The position numbers were made by a program, and so were the translations under genes. The notes beneath the pieces were generated by a model. That model saw only the letters and a program-made list of their open reading frames with translations. It searched no databases and was not told the DNA's origin. Positions 16,617-23,810 of a stretch of DNA of 43,830 nt are shown piece by piece. The stretch covers positions 1 to 43,830 of the forward strand of contig JAHIYH010000026.1 in assembly GCA_018814875.1 (NCBI GenBank), given 5' to 3'. Origin of the DNA: Patescibacteria group bacterium (lineage in GTDB: Bacteria > Patescibacteriota > Gracilibacteria > Peribacterales > Peribacteraceae). How positions within the stretch are numbered: position 1 is the stretch's first letter; every line of letters begins with the position of its first letter.

Positions 16617-16973
16617 ATGTCTATCGAAGCCTGCATCGCGCACGCAATTCACAGCGATCTCGACATCCTCGAGGCGCTACCAGAAGTCCATGAACTTCCG
16701 GTGGAAGAGCTGGAAATCTACATCGAACATTATATTCTTCAGGTACAGGAATCTCTTTGCAATATCATTGTAGAAAAAGGAGATCCATATATTCGCTCAC
16801 AAGATGCTGCAGGACTCTGTGCCACATGCCTAGAATCTGGGATTGGTCTTCCTGCTGCAATGCTCTTGAAGATGTGCCAAACAATTACGGAGCTCTCCAC
16901 ACTGGATGCTAAGTTTATCTTGGACACTGAGGATGGTACGAGTTTGTATTACATGAAAATGGTTGTGTCCTAA
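16617..16973 (+). CDS. Small helical protein of unknown function
   Basis: 118 residues, acidic, no signal peptide or membrane segment. The N-terminal half looks like two or three helices (ACIAHAIHSDLDILEALPEV, VEELEIYIEHYILQVQESL). The middle has a Cys pair (GLCATCLESG) and the end a possible beta segment (FILDTEDGTSLYYMKMVVS). I do not recognise the family. It has its own strong -10 box and is convergent with the ribosomal S9 gene across a hairpin, so it is probably a real, separately transcribed gene. The CxxC might bind metal, but one CxxC alone is weak evidence. Confidence 0.65.
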   Translation: MSIEACIAHAIHSDLDILEALPEVHELPVEELEIYIEHYILQVQESLCNIIVEKGDPYIRSQDAAGLCATCLESGIGLPAAMLLKMCQTITELSTLDAKFILDTEDGTSLYYMKMVVS

Positions 16974-17104
16974 TTAGCTTCTAGCTTCTAGCTTTTAGCT
17001 TCTAGAGGAAAGTGGGCAGGTTTTTAGTTGAAAAGTGAAGAGCTTCAACAAACTCAGACTGCACTAAAAGCAGCTCTTCTAAAAGCTAAAAGCTAGAAGC
17101 TAAA
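16974..17104. repeat. Inverted word repeat (TAGCTTCTAGCTTTTAGC family)
   Basis: Four AGCTTCT/AGCTTTT words (16974-17006) face AAAGCTAAAAGCTAGAAGCT words (17084-17104) between the convergent orphan gene and rpsI. Probably the terminator of the ribosomal locus. Confidence 0.75.
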
Positions 17105-17107
17105 GCA

Positions 17108-17515
17108 TTAGCGTTTCGCCCACTGTGGCGCTCTTCTCGCTCTCTTGAGTCCTGGCTTCTTCCTTTCCTTAATACGTGCATCACGCCTTAGGAAGCCTTC
17201 TTTTTTTAGTTGTGAACGTAATTCTGGGTTGTAGAGCACTAACGCACGGCTGATACCGTGACGAATAGCATCGGATTGAGATGACTTACCTCCTCCTATT
17301 ACTATAACTTCCACATCAAACACCTTAGCATTATCGGTCATTACTAGTGGTGCAAGTGCATTCTCCTTAGCCACACTCGTCATAAATTCCTTCGCATCCT
17401 TTCCATTTACCTTCATATCGCCTGATCCCTGTTCAAACAGCTTTACACGTGCAATAGCAGTTTTGCGTTTGCCTGCGCTATAGTAATATTGCCGACTTGT
17501 TGATGATGAAGACAT
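17108..17515 (-). CDS. rpsI: Ribosomal protein uS9
   Basis: 135 residues from the ATG at 17515. The family pattern is complete: YYYSAGKRKTAIARVKLFEQGSG, FDVEVIVIGGGKSSQSDAIRHGISRAL, the C-terminal LRRDARIKERKKPGLKRARR, and the terminal Lys-Arg that reaches the P-site tRNA. An in-frame TTG at 17539 would add eight residues without homology. It is the last gene of the ribosomal locus, after L13, the usual L13-S9 pairing. Confidence 0.95.
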   Translation of the reverse strand: MSSSSTSRQYYYSAGKRKTAIARVKLFEQGSGDMKVNGKDAKEFMTSVAKENALAPLVMTDNAKVFDVEVIVIGGGKSSQSDAIRHGISRALVLYNPELRSQLKKEGFLRRDARIKERKKPGLKRARRAPQWAKR

Positions 17516-17547
17516 AGTTAAGCGTTTTGAAGATAACAAGAGAACTG

Positions 17548-17612
17548 ACAGGCAATTGGCTTGTTAGCAGATTGGCTAATTAGCCAATAAGCCAATAAGC
17601 TAATATGCCGTG
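17548..17612. repeat. Inverted word repeat (TTGGCTTATTAGCC family)
   Basis: GGCAATTGGCTTGTTAGC words face GCCAATAAGCCAATAAGC words between L13 and S9. The same family occurs at 30221-30292 and 34466-34566. Confidence 0.75.
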
Positions 17613-17642
17613 AGCCGTTAAAATTTGTAAAACTACCAATCA

Positions 17643-18065
17643 TTATAGAGGAAACGGTACAGGCTTCTGAGCATCATGCCCATGCTTCTCGTCAACAGAA
17701 ATGTGCAAACGCTTGAGCATCTGTGGACGCAAGCGATTGGAAGGCAACATACCTTTAACCGCTTTTTGAATAACTTGTGTTGGGTCTTTATCCATCAATT
17801 CTTTGAGTGTCATTGTCTTAAGATGCCCTAGGAATCCTGTGTGCCTTCTGTACTCCTTCCTATATAACTTGGTAGGATGAATATTGAGCTTTGCAGCATT
17901 AATTACAACCACCTGATCACCACAAAGCTGGTGTGGAGAAAATTCCGGACGGTGCTTGCCGCGTAGCAACATTGCCACTTGTGCCGACAATCGTCCAATC
18001 GACTGCCCCTCTGCATCAATCAGGAGCCATTTGGGGGCCAATGGTGGGATTGTAGAAGTTTTCAT
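17643..18065 (-). CDS. rplM: Ribosomal protein uL13
   Basis: 140 residues, typical length. Motifs: KWLLIDAEGQSIGRLSAQVAMLLRGK, then GDQVVVINAAKL, YRRHTGFLGHLK and the conserved KGMLPSNRLRPQMLKRLHI. The ATG overlaps the L17 stop by four bases (ATGA), so both are translated in series. In contrast to S9 downstream, no repeat lies between L17 and L13. Confidence 0.96.
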   Translation of the reverse strand: MKTSTIPPLAPKWLLIDAEGQSIGRLSAQVAMLLRGKHRPEFSPHQLCGDQVVVINAAKLNIHPTKLYRKEYRRHTGFLGHLKTMTLKELMDKDPTQVIQKAVKGMLPSNRLRPQMLKRLHISVDEKHGHDAQKPVPFPL

Positions 18066-18553
18066 GATTTGTTCTCTGGTTTAGAATCTGTCTTAGAAGG
18101 ACTTCGGGGTTCGGGATTAGGATTGCTTTTCTTTGAAGTATTCTTAACATCTCCCCCTAAGTCCGATGTCCTAAGTCCTAAGTCCGAACCTGCAACTCCA
18201 TCCACCAAACTCAAATCTACCAATTCCGCTCCATCCCCTTTGCGCGCACCAACAGCGATAATGCGTGTAATCCCAGAAGAACGATTATTGTAACGCTCCT
18301 TGTATACCTGCATCACTTTGCGGCTTGCATTCTTATCTGTCACTGTGCGATTGATAAATCGAATCGCAATTTGAGAAGGACGTGTCTTAGCAACTGTAAT
18401 GAGTCGATCAATTATAGGCGTAATAACCTTTGCTCGTTTTCTTGTAGTGCGCACAGATTCATAAAGCAGCAACGATGTTATCAGATTACGCTTGAGCATC
18501 CTGGCGTGAGCCGGTTTTTGCTTTAGCCTGAGGCGGGAATACTTATGACGCAT
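18062..18553 (-). CDS. rplQ: Ribosomal protein bL17 with a repeat-derived C-terminal tail
   Basis: 163 residues; the conserved core is about residues 1-118 (MRHKYSRLRLKQKPAHARML, LLYESVRTTRKRAKVITPIIDRLI, RKVMQVYKERYNNRSSGITRII). Residues about 119-163 are an extra tail (DLGLRTSDLGG, SKKSNPNPEPRSPSKTDSK). At the DNA level this tail consists of CCTAAGTCC and GGGATTAGG words of the kind that fill intergenic gaps here. It lies between RpoA and L13. The tail is unlikely to be needed for folding. Confidence 0.94.
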   Translation of the reverse strand: MRHKYSRLRLKQKPAHARMLKRNLITSLLLYESVRTTRKRAKVITPIIDRLITVAKTRPSQIAIRFINRTVTDKNASRKVMQVYKERYNNRSSGITRIIAVGARKGDGAELVDLSLVDGVAGSDLGLRTSDLGGDVKNTSKKSNPNPEPRSPSKTDSKPENKS

Positions 18554-18592
18554 GAGTCGGGAATTTTGGCTTAGGTGAATAATAAAGTCAAA

Positions 18593-19588
18593 TTATGCAT
18601 CCATGGAATCATCAGAAAGGGCTAGTCCGCGCTCTGCGAGTGTTTTGTGCACCTCGTCGAGTGCCTTCGCACCAAATCCTCGGAAATTACTTAATGATGC
18701 TTCGGTACATTTAGTAAGCTGTTCGATGCTTCCAACTCCAGCATTGATAAGTGCATTTAGTGTACGTGGAGAGAAGTTGAGAATTTCTATAGGTGTATAG
18801 CTCTCCTTTATATGAGATGTTTCATCATCCTGTATTCCCTGTACACCAGAACGAGAGAAATCAGCAACAAATTCATTTTCAACAATCTTGTCATCGCTTC
18901 CAAAGTACTCAAAGTAACTCTTCAGGAGTTGTGATGCAAACTGCATCGCTTCCTCTGCTGTAAGAGATCCATTCGTTTCCACATCCATAATGAGCTTGTC
19001 TAGGTTTGTTCGCTGACCAACACGTGAGGATTCCACATCAAATTTTACCCTTTCCACAGGACTGAATATTGCATCAATATGAATCAGACCAGGCTCATTC
19101 TGTTTTTTGTTACGATCTGCGGCAGGGGCATATCCAACACCCTTCTCAACTGTAATATCCATATCAATTTCACCACCTTTTTCTAGGTTCAAGATCACGA
19201 CATCTGGATCAAGCACCTCTATATCAGACGAAACCTTTAGATCCTTTGCCTTTATTGTTTTGGGCCCCTTTGCGACCAAAGATACTATTTCAGGATCTTT
19301 ATTGAATTTTCTAAGTTTTAGTTGCTTAAGGTTGAGACATATATCCACAACAGAATCGTGCACACCTTTGAGCGTTGTATACTCGTGCTGAACCCCCTTG
19401 ATTCGTACAGAGGTAACAGCCGTACCTGGAAGGCTGGAAAGGAGTGATCGTCGCATCGCATTACCCAACGTTACACCATAGCCTGGTGGTAGAGGTGCGA
19501 TTGTAAAAATGGCATGAGAATCGTCCCCTTTACCAACCTGAGAGGCACTGAACACTGGGGGTCCGATTTCTTCCTGGATAATATGCAT
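18593..19588 (-). CDS. rpoA: RNA polymerase alpha subunit
   Basis: 331 residues with both domains. The N-terminal domain has FTIAPLPPGYGVTLGNAMRRSLLSSLPG (dimerisation and assembly), TSVRIKGVQHEYTTLKGVHDS and GYAPAADRNK. The C-terminal domain (residues about 265-325) has IEILNFSPRTLNALINAGVG and LSNFRGFGAKALDEV, the helix-hairpin-helix that contacts DNA UP elements and activators. It sits between S4 and L17 as in most bacterial alpha operons. A G-rich/C-rich repeat precedes it and no Shine-Dalgarno is seen. Confidence 0.97.
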   Translation of the reverse strand: MHIIQEEIGPPVFSASQVGKGDDSHAIFTIAPLPPGYGVTLGNAMRRSLLSSLPGTAVTSVRIKGVQHEYTTLKGVHDSVVDICLNLKQLKLRKFNKDPEIVSLVAKGPKTIKAKDLKVSSDIEVLDPDVVILNLEKGGEIDMDITVEKGVGYAPAADRNKKQNEPGLIHIDAIFSPVERVKFDVESSRVGQRTNLDKLIMDVETNGSLTAEEAMQFASQLLKSYFEYFGSDDKIVENEFVADFSRSGVQGIQDDETSHIKESYTPIEILNFSPRTLNALINAGVGSIEQLTKCTEASLSNFRGFGAKALDEVHKTLAERGLALSDDSMDA

Positions 19589-19636
19589 AATATAAAGGGG
19601 AAGGGGTATGGGGAAAACTAACCCTTAACGGGATAA

Positions 19637-19712
19637 AGAGAAATAAATCCCAAATCCTAAATCCCAAAACCCAAATTGGGATTTGGTGCTTGGGATTTGA
19701 GATTTTGCCACT
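19637..19712. repeat. Inverted word repeat (CCCAAATCCTAAAT family)
   Basis: AATCCCAAATCCTAAATCCC words face GGGATTTGGTGCTTGGGATT around AAACCCAAATT, between S4 and rpoA. The words are related to those in the L17 tail and near 20788 and 36330. Confidence 0.75.
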
Positions 19713-19733
19713 GGAGGACAGAAAACAAACATA

Positions 19734-20351
19734 TTACTTGCGAGAATAGAACTCAATTACTTGCCTCATATCCACTGCCTGCTCAGCAGACTCCGGATCG
19801 GGCAGAGAGATGATTTCAATTTTCATAGCACCGCTATCTACTTTCATCCATGCAGGAGGCATGTACTTCTCGTGTGCATCAATGATAGGACCAAAGACTG
19901 GTGAACTTTTGCTACGATCACGTGCTTCGATTACATCACCTGCCCTTAAGCGATAGGAAGGAATATTCACACGACCACCATTTATAGTGAAATGACCGTG
20001 ATTAACGAATTGCCTCGATTGAAGGCGAGTAAGAGCAAAACCTGCACGATAAATTGCATTATCGAGACGACGTTCAAGTGACTGTTTGAATGCATCTCCC
20101 GTCTGCTCCTTGGATGCCGCCGCCTCTTTATAAAGATTAAAGAACTGGCGCTCCGAGAGACCATACATATCACGTACCTTTTGTTTCTCTCCCAACTGTT
20201 GTGCATATTCGGACTTGCGCCCCATACGCACACGCGGCCCCTTTCCGGGCCCCTGAGGCTTTTTCTGTAATATCTTGTCGTATTTGTCGCTTCCGTAGAT
20301 ATTAGTCCCTTGTCTGCGACATCGCCGTGCTTTTGGTCCAGTATACTTCAT
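19734..20351 (-). CDS. rpsD: Ribosomal protein uS4
   Basis: 205 residues, standard for bacterial S4. It binds 16S rRNA early in 30S assembly. Clear family blocks: KYTGPKARRCRRQGTNIYG, QLGEKQKVRDMYGLSERQF, RRLDNAIYRAGFALTRLQSRQFVNHGHFTINGGRVNIPSY (the S4 RNA-binding domain) and a terminal VIEFYSRK. It lacks the N-terminal zinc Cys cluster of some S4 proteins. The start lies directly against a TTAACTGCTAATTG repeat without a ribosome binding site. Confidence 0.97.
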   Translation of the reverse strand: MKYTGPKARRCRRQGTNIYGSDKYDKILQKKPQGPGKGPRVRMGRKSEYAQQLGEKQKVRDMYGLSERQFFNLYKEAAASKEQTGDAFKQSLERRLDNAIYRAGFALTRLQSRQFVNHGHFTINGGRVNIPSYRLRAGDVIEARDRSKSSPVFGPIIDAHEKYMPPAWMKVDSGAMKIEIISLPDPESAEQAVDMRQVIEFYSRK

Positions 20352-20390
20352 AACAATTAGCAGTTAACAATTACATTTAATAAATAAAAA
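20352..20390. repeat. Short AACAATTAGCAGTTAAC word repeat
   Basis: Two ACAATTA/AGTTAACAATTA words between S11 and S4, the same family as 21258-21296 and 28857-28888. Confidence 0.55.
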
Positions 20391-20789
20391 TTACACTCTT
20401 CGTCTTCGTTTAGGTCTACAACCACCGTGCGCAATAGGCGTACGATCAATAATTGCATCAAGATCAATACCAGTACCTTGGATCCCTCGAATAGCCTGTT
20501 CGCGTCCAGGTCCTAGGCCTTTCACTTCTACTTGAACCGACTCAATTCCATATCCTTGTATTGATTCCACTGCCTTCTCCGCTGTAACTTTGGCAGCATA
20601 TGGCGTGGATTTACGTGTTCCACGGAATCCTGCACCTCCGCAACTTGATCCCCCTAGCTTGTTACCATCCAGATCTGTGAAAGTTACAATCGTATTGTTT
20701 TCACCTGCATGAATACACACACGTGCCTTGGGCACAGTGCGCTTTATCTTTTTCTTACGAACCTTTGTTGTATTATTTGTAGTAACCAT
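20391..20789 (-). CDS. rpsK: Ribosomal protein uS11
   Basis: 132 residues, typical. Motifs: CIHAGENNTIVTFTDLDGN, CGGAGFRGTRKSTPYAAKVTAEKA, VEVKGLGPGREQAIRGIQGTGI and a basic end (GGCRPKRRRRV). It forms part of the mRNA exit region of the 30S platform. It is flanked by S13 upstream and S4 downstream, the normal alpha-operon order, with repeat words in both gaps. Confidence 0.97.
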   Translation of the reverse strand: MVTTNNTTKVRKKKIKRTVPKARVCIHAGENNTIVTFTDLDGNKLGGSSCGGAGFRGTRKSTPYAAKVTAEKAVESIQGYGIESVQVEVKGLGPGREQAIRGIQGTGIDLDAIIDRTPIAHGGCRPKRRRRV

Positions 20790-20824
20790 GGGTTAGGGCT
20801 TGGGATTAGGACTGGGACTAGGTC
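20788..20824. repeat. Direct word repeat (GGGCTTGGGATTAGGACTGGG)
   Basis: Four degenerate GGGNTTAGG/GGACTAGG words between S13 and S11. The S11 start codon is embedded in the edge of the repeat. Confidence 0.65.
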
Positions 20825-21198
20825 TTGGTTAGAGTTACGCGACCGGATAATCCGGTCTTCTTCTTGCCACGCTTGGTTCGAGCATTTCTTCTTGAAGTCT
20901 GTCCACGAACAGGGAGCTTTCTGCGATGACGGTAGCCACGCCACGTACCAATATCCTGCAAACGTTTCACATCCATTGATACTTTTCGAGATAGATCTCC
21001 TTCCAGTTCTTCCTGCTCGATGCGTAAACGCAAACGTGCTTCTTCTTCTCCATTCAAATCATCTGCCTTTCGATCTGGATCGATATTCAATTCACGCAGA
21101 ATTCTTCCGGAAAGTGATCGCCCCAAACCTCTAATCGCTGTGATAGCAATGATAATTCTTTTTTGGCCTGGGAGTACGACACCGGCGATTCTTAACAT
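20818..21198 (-). CDS. rpsM: Ribosomal protein uS13
   Basis: 126 residues. Family features: RIAGVVLPGQKRIIIAITAIRGLGRSLSGRIL at the N-terminus (helix-two-turn-helix), VSMDVKRLQDIGTWRGYRHRRKLPVRGQ and TSRRNARTKRGKKKTG at the end, which contacts the P-site tRNA. The last residues run into the repeat word region. It lies between L36 and S11 as expected. Confidence 0.97.
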   Translation of the reverse strand: MLRIAGVVLPGQKRIIIAITAIRGLGRSLSGRILRELNIDPDRKADDLNGEEEARLRLRIEQEELEGDLSRKVSMDVKRLQDIGTWRGYRHRRKLPVRGQTSRRNARTKRGKKKTGLSGRVTLTKT

Positions 21199-21202
21199 AG
21201 GG

Positions 21203-21296
21203 CTAGTGATTAGGGCTGGGGCTAGGAGGAAATAATTACTAGAATAGTGAGATGGAGGGAGTTAACTGTCAAATGTTAACTGTTAACTGTTGATTA
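21203..21296. repeat. Word repeats GGGCTAGTGATTAGGGCTGG and GTTAACTGTCAAATG
   Basis: Two different word families lie side by side between L36 and S13: AGGGCTAGTG words (21203-21230) and TTAACTGTT words (21260-21292). The second overlaps the L36 stop codon. Confidence 0.65.
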
Positions 21297-21425
21297 GCCT
21301 TGTCGTTGCTTATGCTTTGGATTCTTGCAAACGATGCGCCGTACCATCTTCTTCTTGCCACCACTGCGTCTGATTACCAAACGGCAGTCTTTGCAAATCG
21401 GTTTGACGGAGGCGCGGACCTTCAT
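21294..21425 (-). CDS. rpmJ: Ribosomal protein bL36 (43 residues)
   Basis: Small zinc ribbon protein of the 50S subunit. It begins [20 protein letters not shown] and ends [12 protein letters not shown], with Cys11, Cys14, Cys33 and His38 as the CxxC...C....H zinc set. It is 43 residues rather than the usual 37-38, with about five extra residues ([10 protein letters not shown] region) between the zinc halves. It sits between infA and rpsM as in most bacteria. The stop codon lies in a TTAACTG repeat. Confidence 0.95.
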   Translation of the reverse strand: MKVRASVKPICKDCRLVIRRSGGKKKMVRRIVCKNPKHKQRQG

Positions 21426-21429
21426 AAAG

Positions 21430-21457
21430 TTAAGAGTTAAAAGTGAAAAGTGAAAAG
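21430..21457. repeat. Word repeat (AGTTAAAAGTGAAAAGTG)
   Basis: Three AGTGAAA/AGTTAAA words fill the short gap between infA and L36. Confidence 0.6.
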
Positions 21458-21769
21458 TTAGGAAGGTACTTGCTCGCTCTTGTCTTCCTCAGAAGATTTT
21501 TCAACTAGTACCTTTTCTTCTTCTAACGGAAGTGCCTGATCAGAGCGGAAACGATAAGTGATGCGTCCTTTCTCGAGATCGTACGGTGTGATTTCTACTT
21601 TCACACGATCCCCAGGAAGAATGCGCACTCGGAACTTCCTCATACGCCCAGCTAGGGTGCAGTGAAGCTCATGATCTTTTGCTTGAGGACTCAGGACTTT
21701 TACTTTGAACGTGGCATTTGGGAAAGATTCTTCTACGATGCCGATGAGTTCAATTACATCCTTTGACAC
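21458..21769 (-). CDS. infA: Translation initiation factor IF-1 with an acidic tail
   Basis: S1-like OB-fold factor that binds the 30S A site. The GTG at 21769 gives [20 protein letters not shown], which aligns with the usual IF-1 start, so I prefer it; an in-frame TTG lies at 21799. The core continues with [34 protein letters not shown]. The beta hairpin contains a few extra residues ([13 protein letters not shown]), and an acidic C-terminal tail ([19 protein letters not shown]) makes it 103 residues against about 72 normally. No Shine-Dalgarno is visible for either start. Confidence 0.88.
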   Translation of the reverse strand: MSKDVIELIGIVEESFPNATFKVKVLSPQAKDHELHCTLAGRMRKFRVRILPGDRVKVEITPYDLEKGRITYRFRSDQALPLEEEKVLVEKSSEEDKSEQVPS

Positions 21770-21891
21770 AGAGCGCAAGACAAAATACAAGCCGGTCAAT
21801 GCTACAGATGCATTTTGGCAGTATCAAGCTAAATGTTTGGATTTTCGCTAAAGGCTGTAAATATAGATTGCAGAAAGTAAAAAATGGTGTA

Positions 21892-21920
21892 CAAATGTAC
21901 TAAATTTGCCAGTTTTTGGC
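21892..21920. promoter_or_regulatory. Two small palindromes upstream of infA
   Basis: GTACA-AA-TGTAC and TGCCA-GTTTT-TGGCA lie in the repeat-free gap between map and infA. They could be an operator or a weak terminator; nothing more can be said. Confidence 0.3.
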
Positions 21921-21948
21921 ATATTCAACACATTTTAGGATTTGATAC

Positions 21949-22695
21949 CTAGGCGATCACTCTGCACCTACCCTCCTCCACCAAAAGCGTATGTTCAAAA
22001 TGAGCACAAAGGGCTGAGTCCTTGATGGAAAGTGTCCAGCCATCTTCGCCTGATATCACCGCATCACTGCCTGCAGAAATGATAGGTTCAACTGCAATAA
22101 GAGTATTTGCTGGCAATTTGGGACCCGTTCCGGCTTCGCCGACATTAGGGATGTCCGGAAACTGGTGGAGAGTAGTTCCCAATCCGTGGCCAGTAAGCGA
22201 ACGAACTGGATGAAAACCCGCATCTTCTGCTGTCTTCTGAACAATTGCCGAAATATCCCCTGTTCTCACACCCTTTTTGACCAATGCGACGACATTCTCC
22301 AAGCATTGTTTAGTGACTTTAATAAGCCTCTGCGCTTCATCTGAAATTTCTCCGACATATGCTGTAAAGCATGCATCCGTATACAAGCCATCCACAATCA
22401 CACCACAATCAACCGAAATGATGTCACCTCCTTTTAACGCACGATCTCCGGGAATACCATGAACACTCTCTTCGTTAATTGATGTACAAAGAGTCGCAGG
22501 AAAATTTCTGTAACCTTTGAACCCCGGCTTGCCACCTTCAGACAAAATAAACTTCTCGGCTGCATCATCAAGCTCTTTGGTTGTAACACCCTCTGCAACC
22601 ATAGATTCAACCAAATCTAAACATGCACGAAGAATCTTTCCTCCCCTTTTTAGGGACTCGATCTCTTTCTCAGAAAAGATCTGAAATTGTGACAT
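21949..22695 (-). CDS. map: Methionine aminopeptidase, type I
   Basis: Removes the N-terminal methionine from new proteins. 248 residues, type I length without an N-terminal zinc extension. The five metal ligands are in place: Asp96 (SVDCG), Asp107 (YTDACF), His170 (TGHGLG), Glu203 (VEPI) and Glu234 (HFEHT), with His79 in SVHGIPGD. It lies in the spc part of the locus downstream of adk, as in many bacteria. Confidence 0.97.
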   Translation of the reverse strand: MSQFQIFSEKEIESLKRGGKILRACLDLVESMVAEGVTTKELDDAAEKFILSEGGKPGFKGYRNFPATLCTSINEESVHGIPGDRALKGGDIISVDCGVIVDGLYTDACFTAYVGEISDEAQRLIKVTKQCLENVVALVKKGVRTGDISAIVQKTAEDAGFHPVRSLTGHGLGTTLHQFPDIPNVGEAGTGPKLPANTLIAVEPIISAGSDAVISGEDGWTLSIKDSALCAHFEHTLLVEEGRCRVIA

Positions 22696-22742
22696 GGCTT
22701 AATCATGCCACGAATCGTTCATTGTTTAAACACAAACATATA

Positions 22743-22828
22743 AAAAGTTTATTGGTTTTTGGTTTTTAGTTGCTAGTTTCTAGCTTCAGATGCTGAACCA
22801 AAAACTAAAAACCAGCAAACCAGCAACT
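22743..22828. repeat. Inverted word repeat (TTTTTGGTTTTTAGTTGCTAG family)
   Basis: TTGGTTTTTGGTTTTTAGTT words face AACCAAAAACTAAAAACCAG around a CTAGCTTCAGATGCT loop, between adk and map. The same family is at 27008-27106. Confidence 0.75.
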
Positions 22829-23395
22829 TTACTCAAGGTGCAGTGCTTCCTTCAGCCCCTCATAAATCTGATCAATCGTCCCATCACCATTCACCTCAAT
22901 TAGCTTTCCTTGATCTTTATATTCCTCAATCACCGGCATCGTCTTCTCTATAAATGTATCCATTCTACGCAAAATAATCGACTCATCGCTGTCATCAGCT
23001 CTCCCCTCTTCTTCGGCACGTCCTAGAATTCTTTGCACCGCTTCCTCTTTGCCAAGCTTGATTTCTATGCATTTAAAGTCACGTCCTACTTCTTTCATAA
23101 TTTTGTTGAAAGCATTCATCTGATCGCTGTCGCGAGGAATACCATCAAAGAGAATCTTTTGATCCGCTCCACGAGCAAGTACTGCTTCTTTGGTTACTAG
23201 CATTATGATCTCGAAAGGAACCAACTTGCCCTCATCAATGAAGGATGCAACCTCATCTCCCAAAGGCGTACCGGATGCTTTTATTTTCCTGAGTTCTCCA
23301 CCTGCCTCAAAGATATCGTACCCAAATTCAGCAGCAAGCTTTTTGGCTTGTGTGCCTTTTCCTGAACCTTGGATTCCAAAGAAGACGAGATCCAT
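22829..23395 (-). CDS. adk: Adenylate kinase (short-lid form)
   Basis: Transfers phosphate between ATP and AMP. 188 residues; P-loop GIQGSGKGT at 7-15, AMP-site FDGIPRDSDQ and the R-rich LID start RILGRAEEEGRADDSDESIILRR. The LID is short, with no zinc Cys cluster, as in the small adenylate kinases of many CPR and cyanobacterial genomes. It lies downstream of SecY, separated by the 106-residue orphan and repeat words. Confidence 0.95.
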   Translation of the reverse strand: MDLVFFGIQGSGKGTQAKKLAAEFGYDIFEAGGELRKIKASGTPLGDEVASFIDEGKLVPFEIIMLVTKEAVLARGADQKILFDGIPRDSDQMNAFNKIMKEVGRDFKCIEIKLGKEEAVQRILGRAEEEGRADDSDESIILRRMDTFIEKTMPVIEEYKDQGKLIEVNGDGTIDQIYEGLKEALHLE

Positions 23396-23401
23396 ATGAT
23401 T

Positions 23402-23470
23402 AGTATTTCGTATTTCGTATTTCGTATCTAGTATTTCATACGAAATATTTCATACGCTATACGGTATACG
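23402..23470. repeat. Inverted word repeat (TATTTCGTATTTCG family)
   Basis: ATTTCGTATTTCGTATTTCG words face ATACGAAATATTTCATACG. Shares words with 25113-25212 on the other side of secY. Confidence 0.75.
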
Positions 23471-23497
23471 TTACACAAGCTTCTCATAATCATGTAT
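23471..23497 (-). repeat. Duplicated secY 3' end (HDYEKLV plus stop)
   Basis: The minus strand reads CAT GAT TAT GAG AAG CTT then GTG TAA, that is HDYEKLV-stop. The real secY end at 23807-23830 encodes the same seven residues with different synonymous codons and a TGA stop. The 106-residue orphan lies between the two copies. Confidence 0.8.
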
Positions 23498-23810
23498 CGG
23501 ATGGGTCTTGCGCGGCATCTATACTACTTGACGTGGGGCAAAAAGGAACCGGATCGGATAAGGACAACTTAAAAACATTAACACTCAGTTCACACCCGCG
23601 TTTAAATTGTTCAAAACAAAACTTACTTCGTGCATCTAAAATAATCTTCGCAAGCCCGACCTCAACATCATTTGAAAGTTGCGAAGAGTGTGAATCTGCT
23701 TTTGCCCTCCTTCTCTGCGTCTCAATCGACGAAAGCGCCATTACTCTTTCTTGTTCAATCCTCAATTTATCGTAATGATCAGCCATAGCAGGAGAACAAT
23801 TGAGGTTCAT
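23490..23810 (-). CDS. Orphan 106-residue protein between secY and adk
   Basis: Not recognised. A charged helical N-terminal half (HYDKLRIEQERVMALSSIET, QRRRAKADS) is followed by VGLAKIILDARSKFCFEQFK and a Ser/Pro-rich end. No signal peptide or membrane span. Its ATG overlaps the secY TGA (ATGA), so it can be translated by coupling. It lies between secY and a second copy of the secY C-terminal codons, suggesting it arrived by insertion or duplication. It may be functional or chance coding; the clean coupling is the main support. Confidence 0.5.
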   Translation of the reverse strand: MNLNCSPAMADHYDKLRIEQERVMALSSIETQRRRAKADSHSSQLSNDVEVGLAKIILDARSKFCFEQFKRGCELSVNVFKLSLSDPVPFCPTSSSIDAAQDPSDT

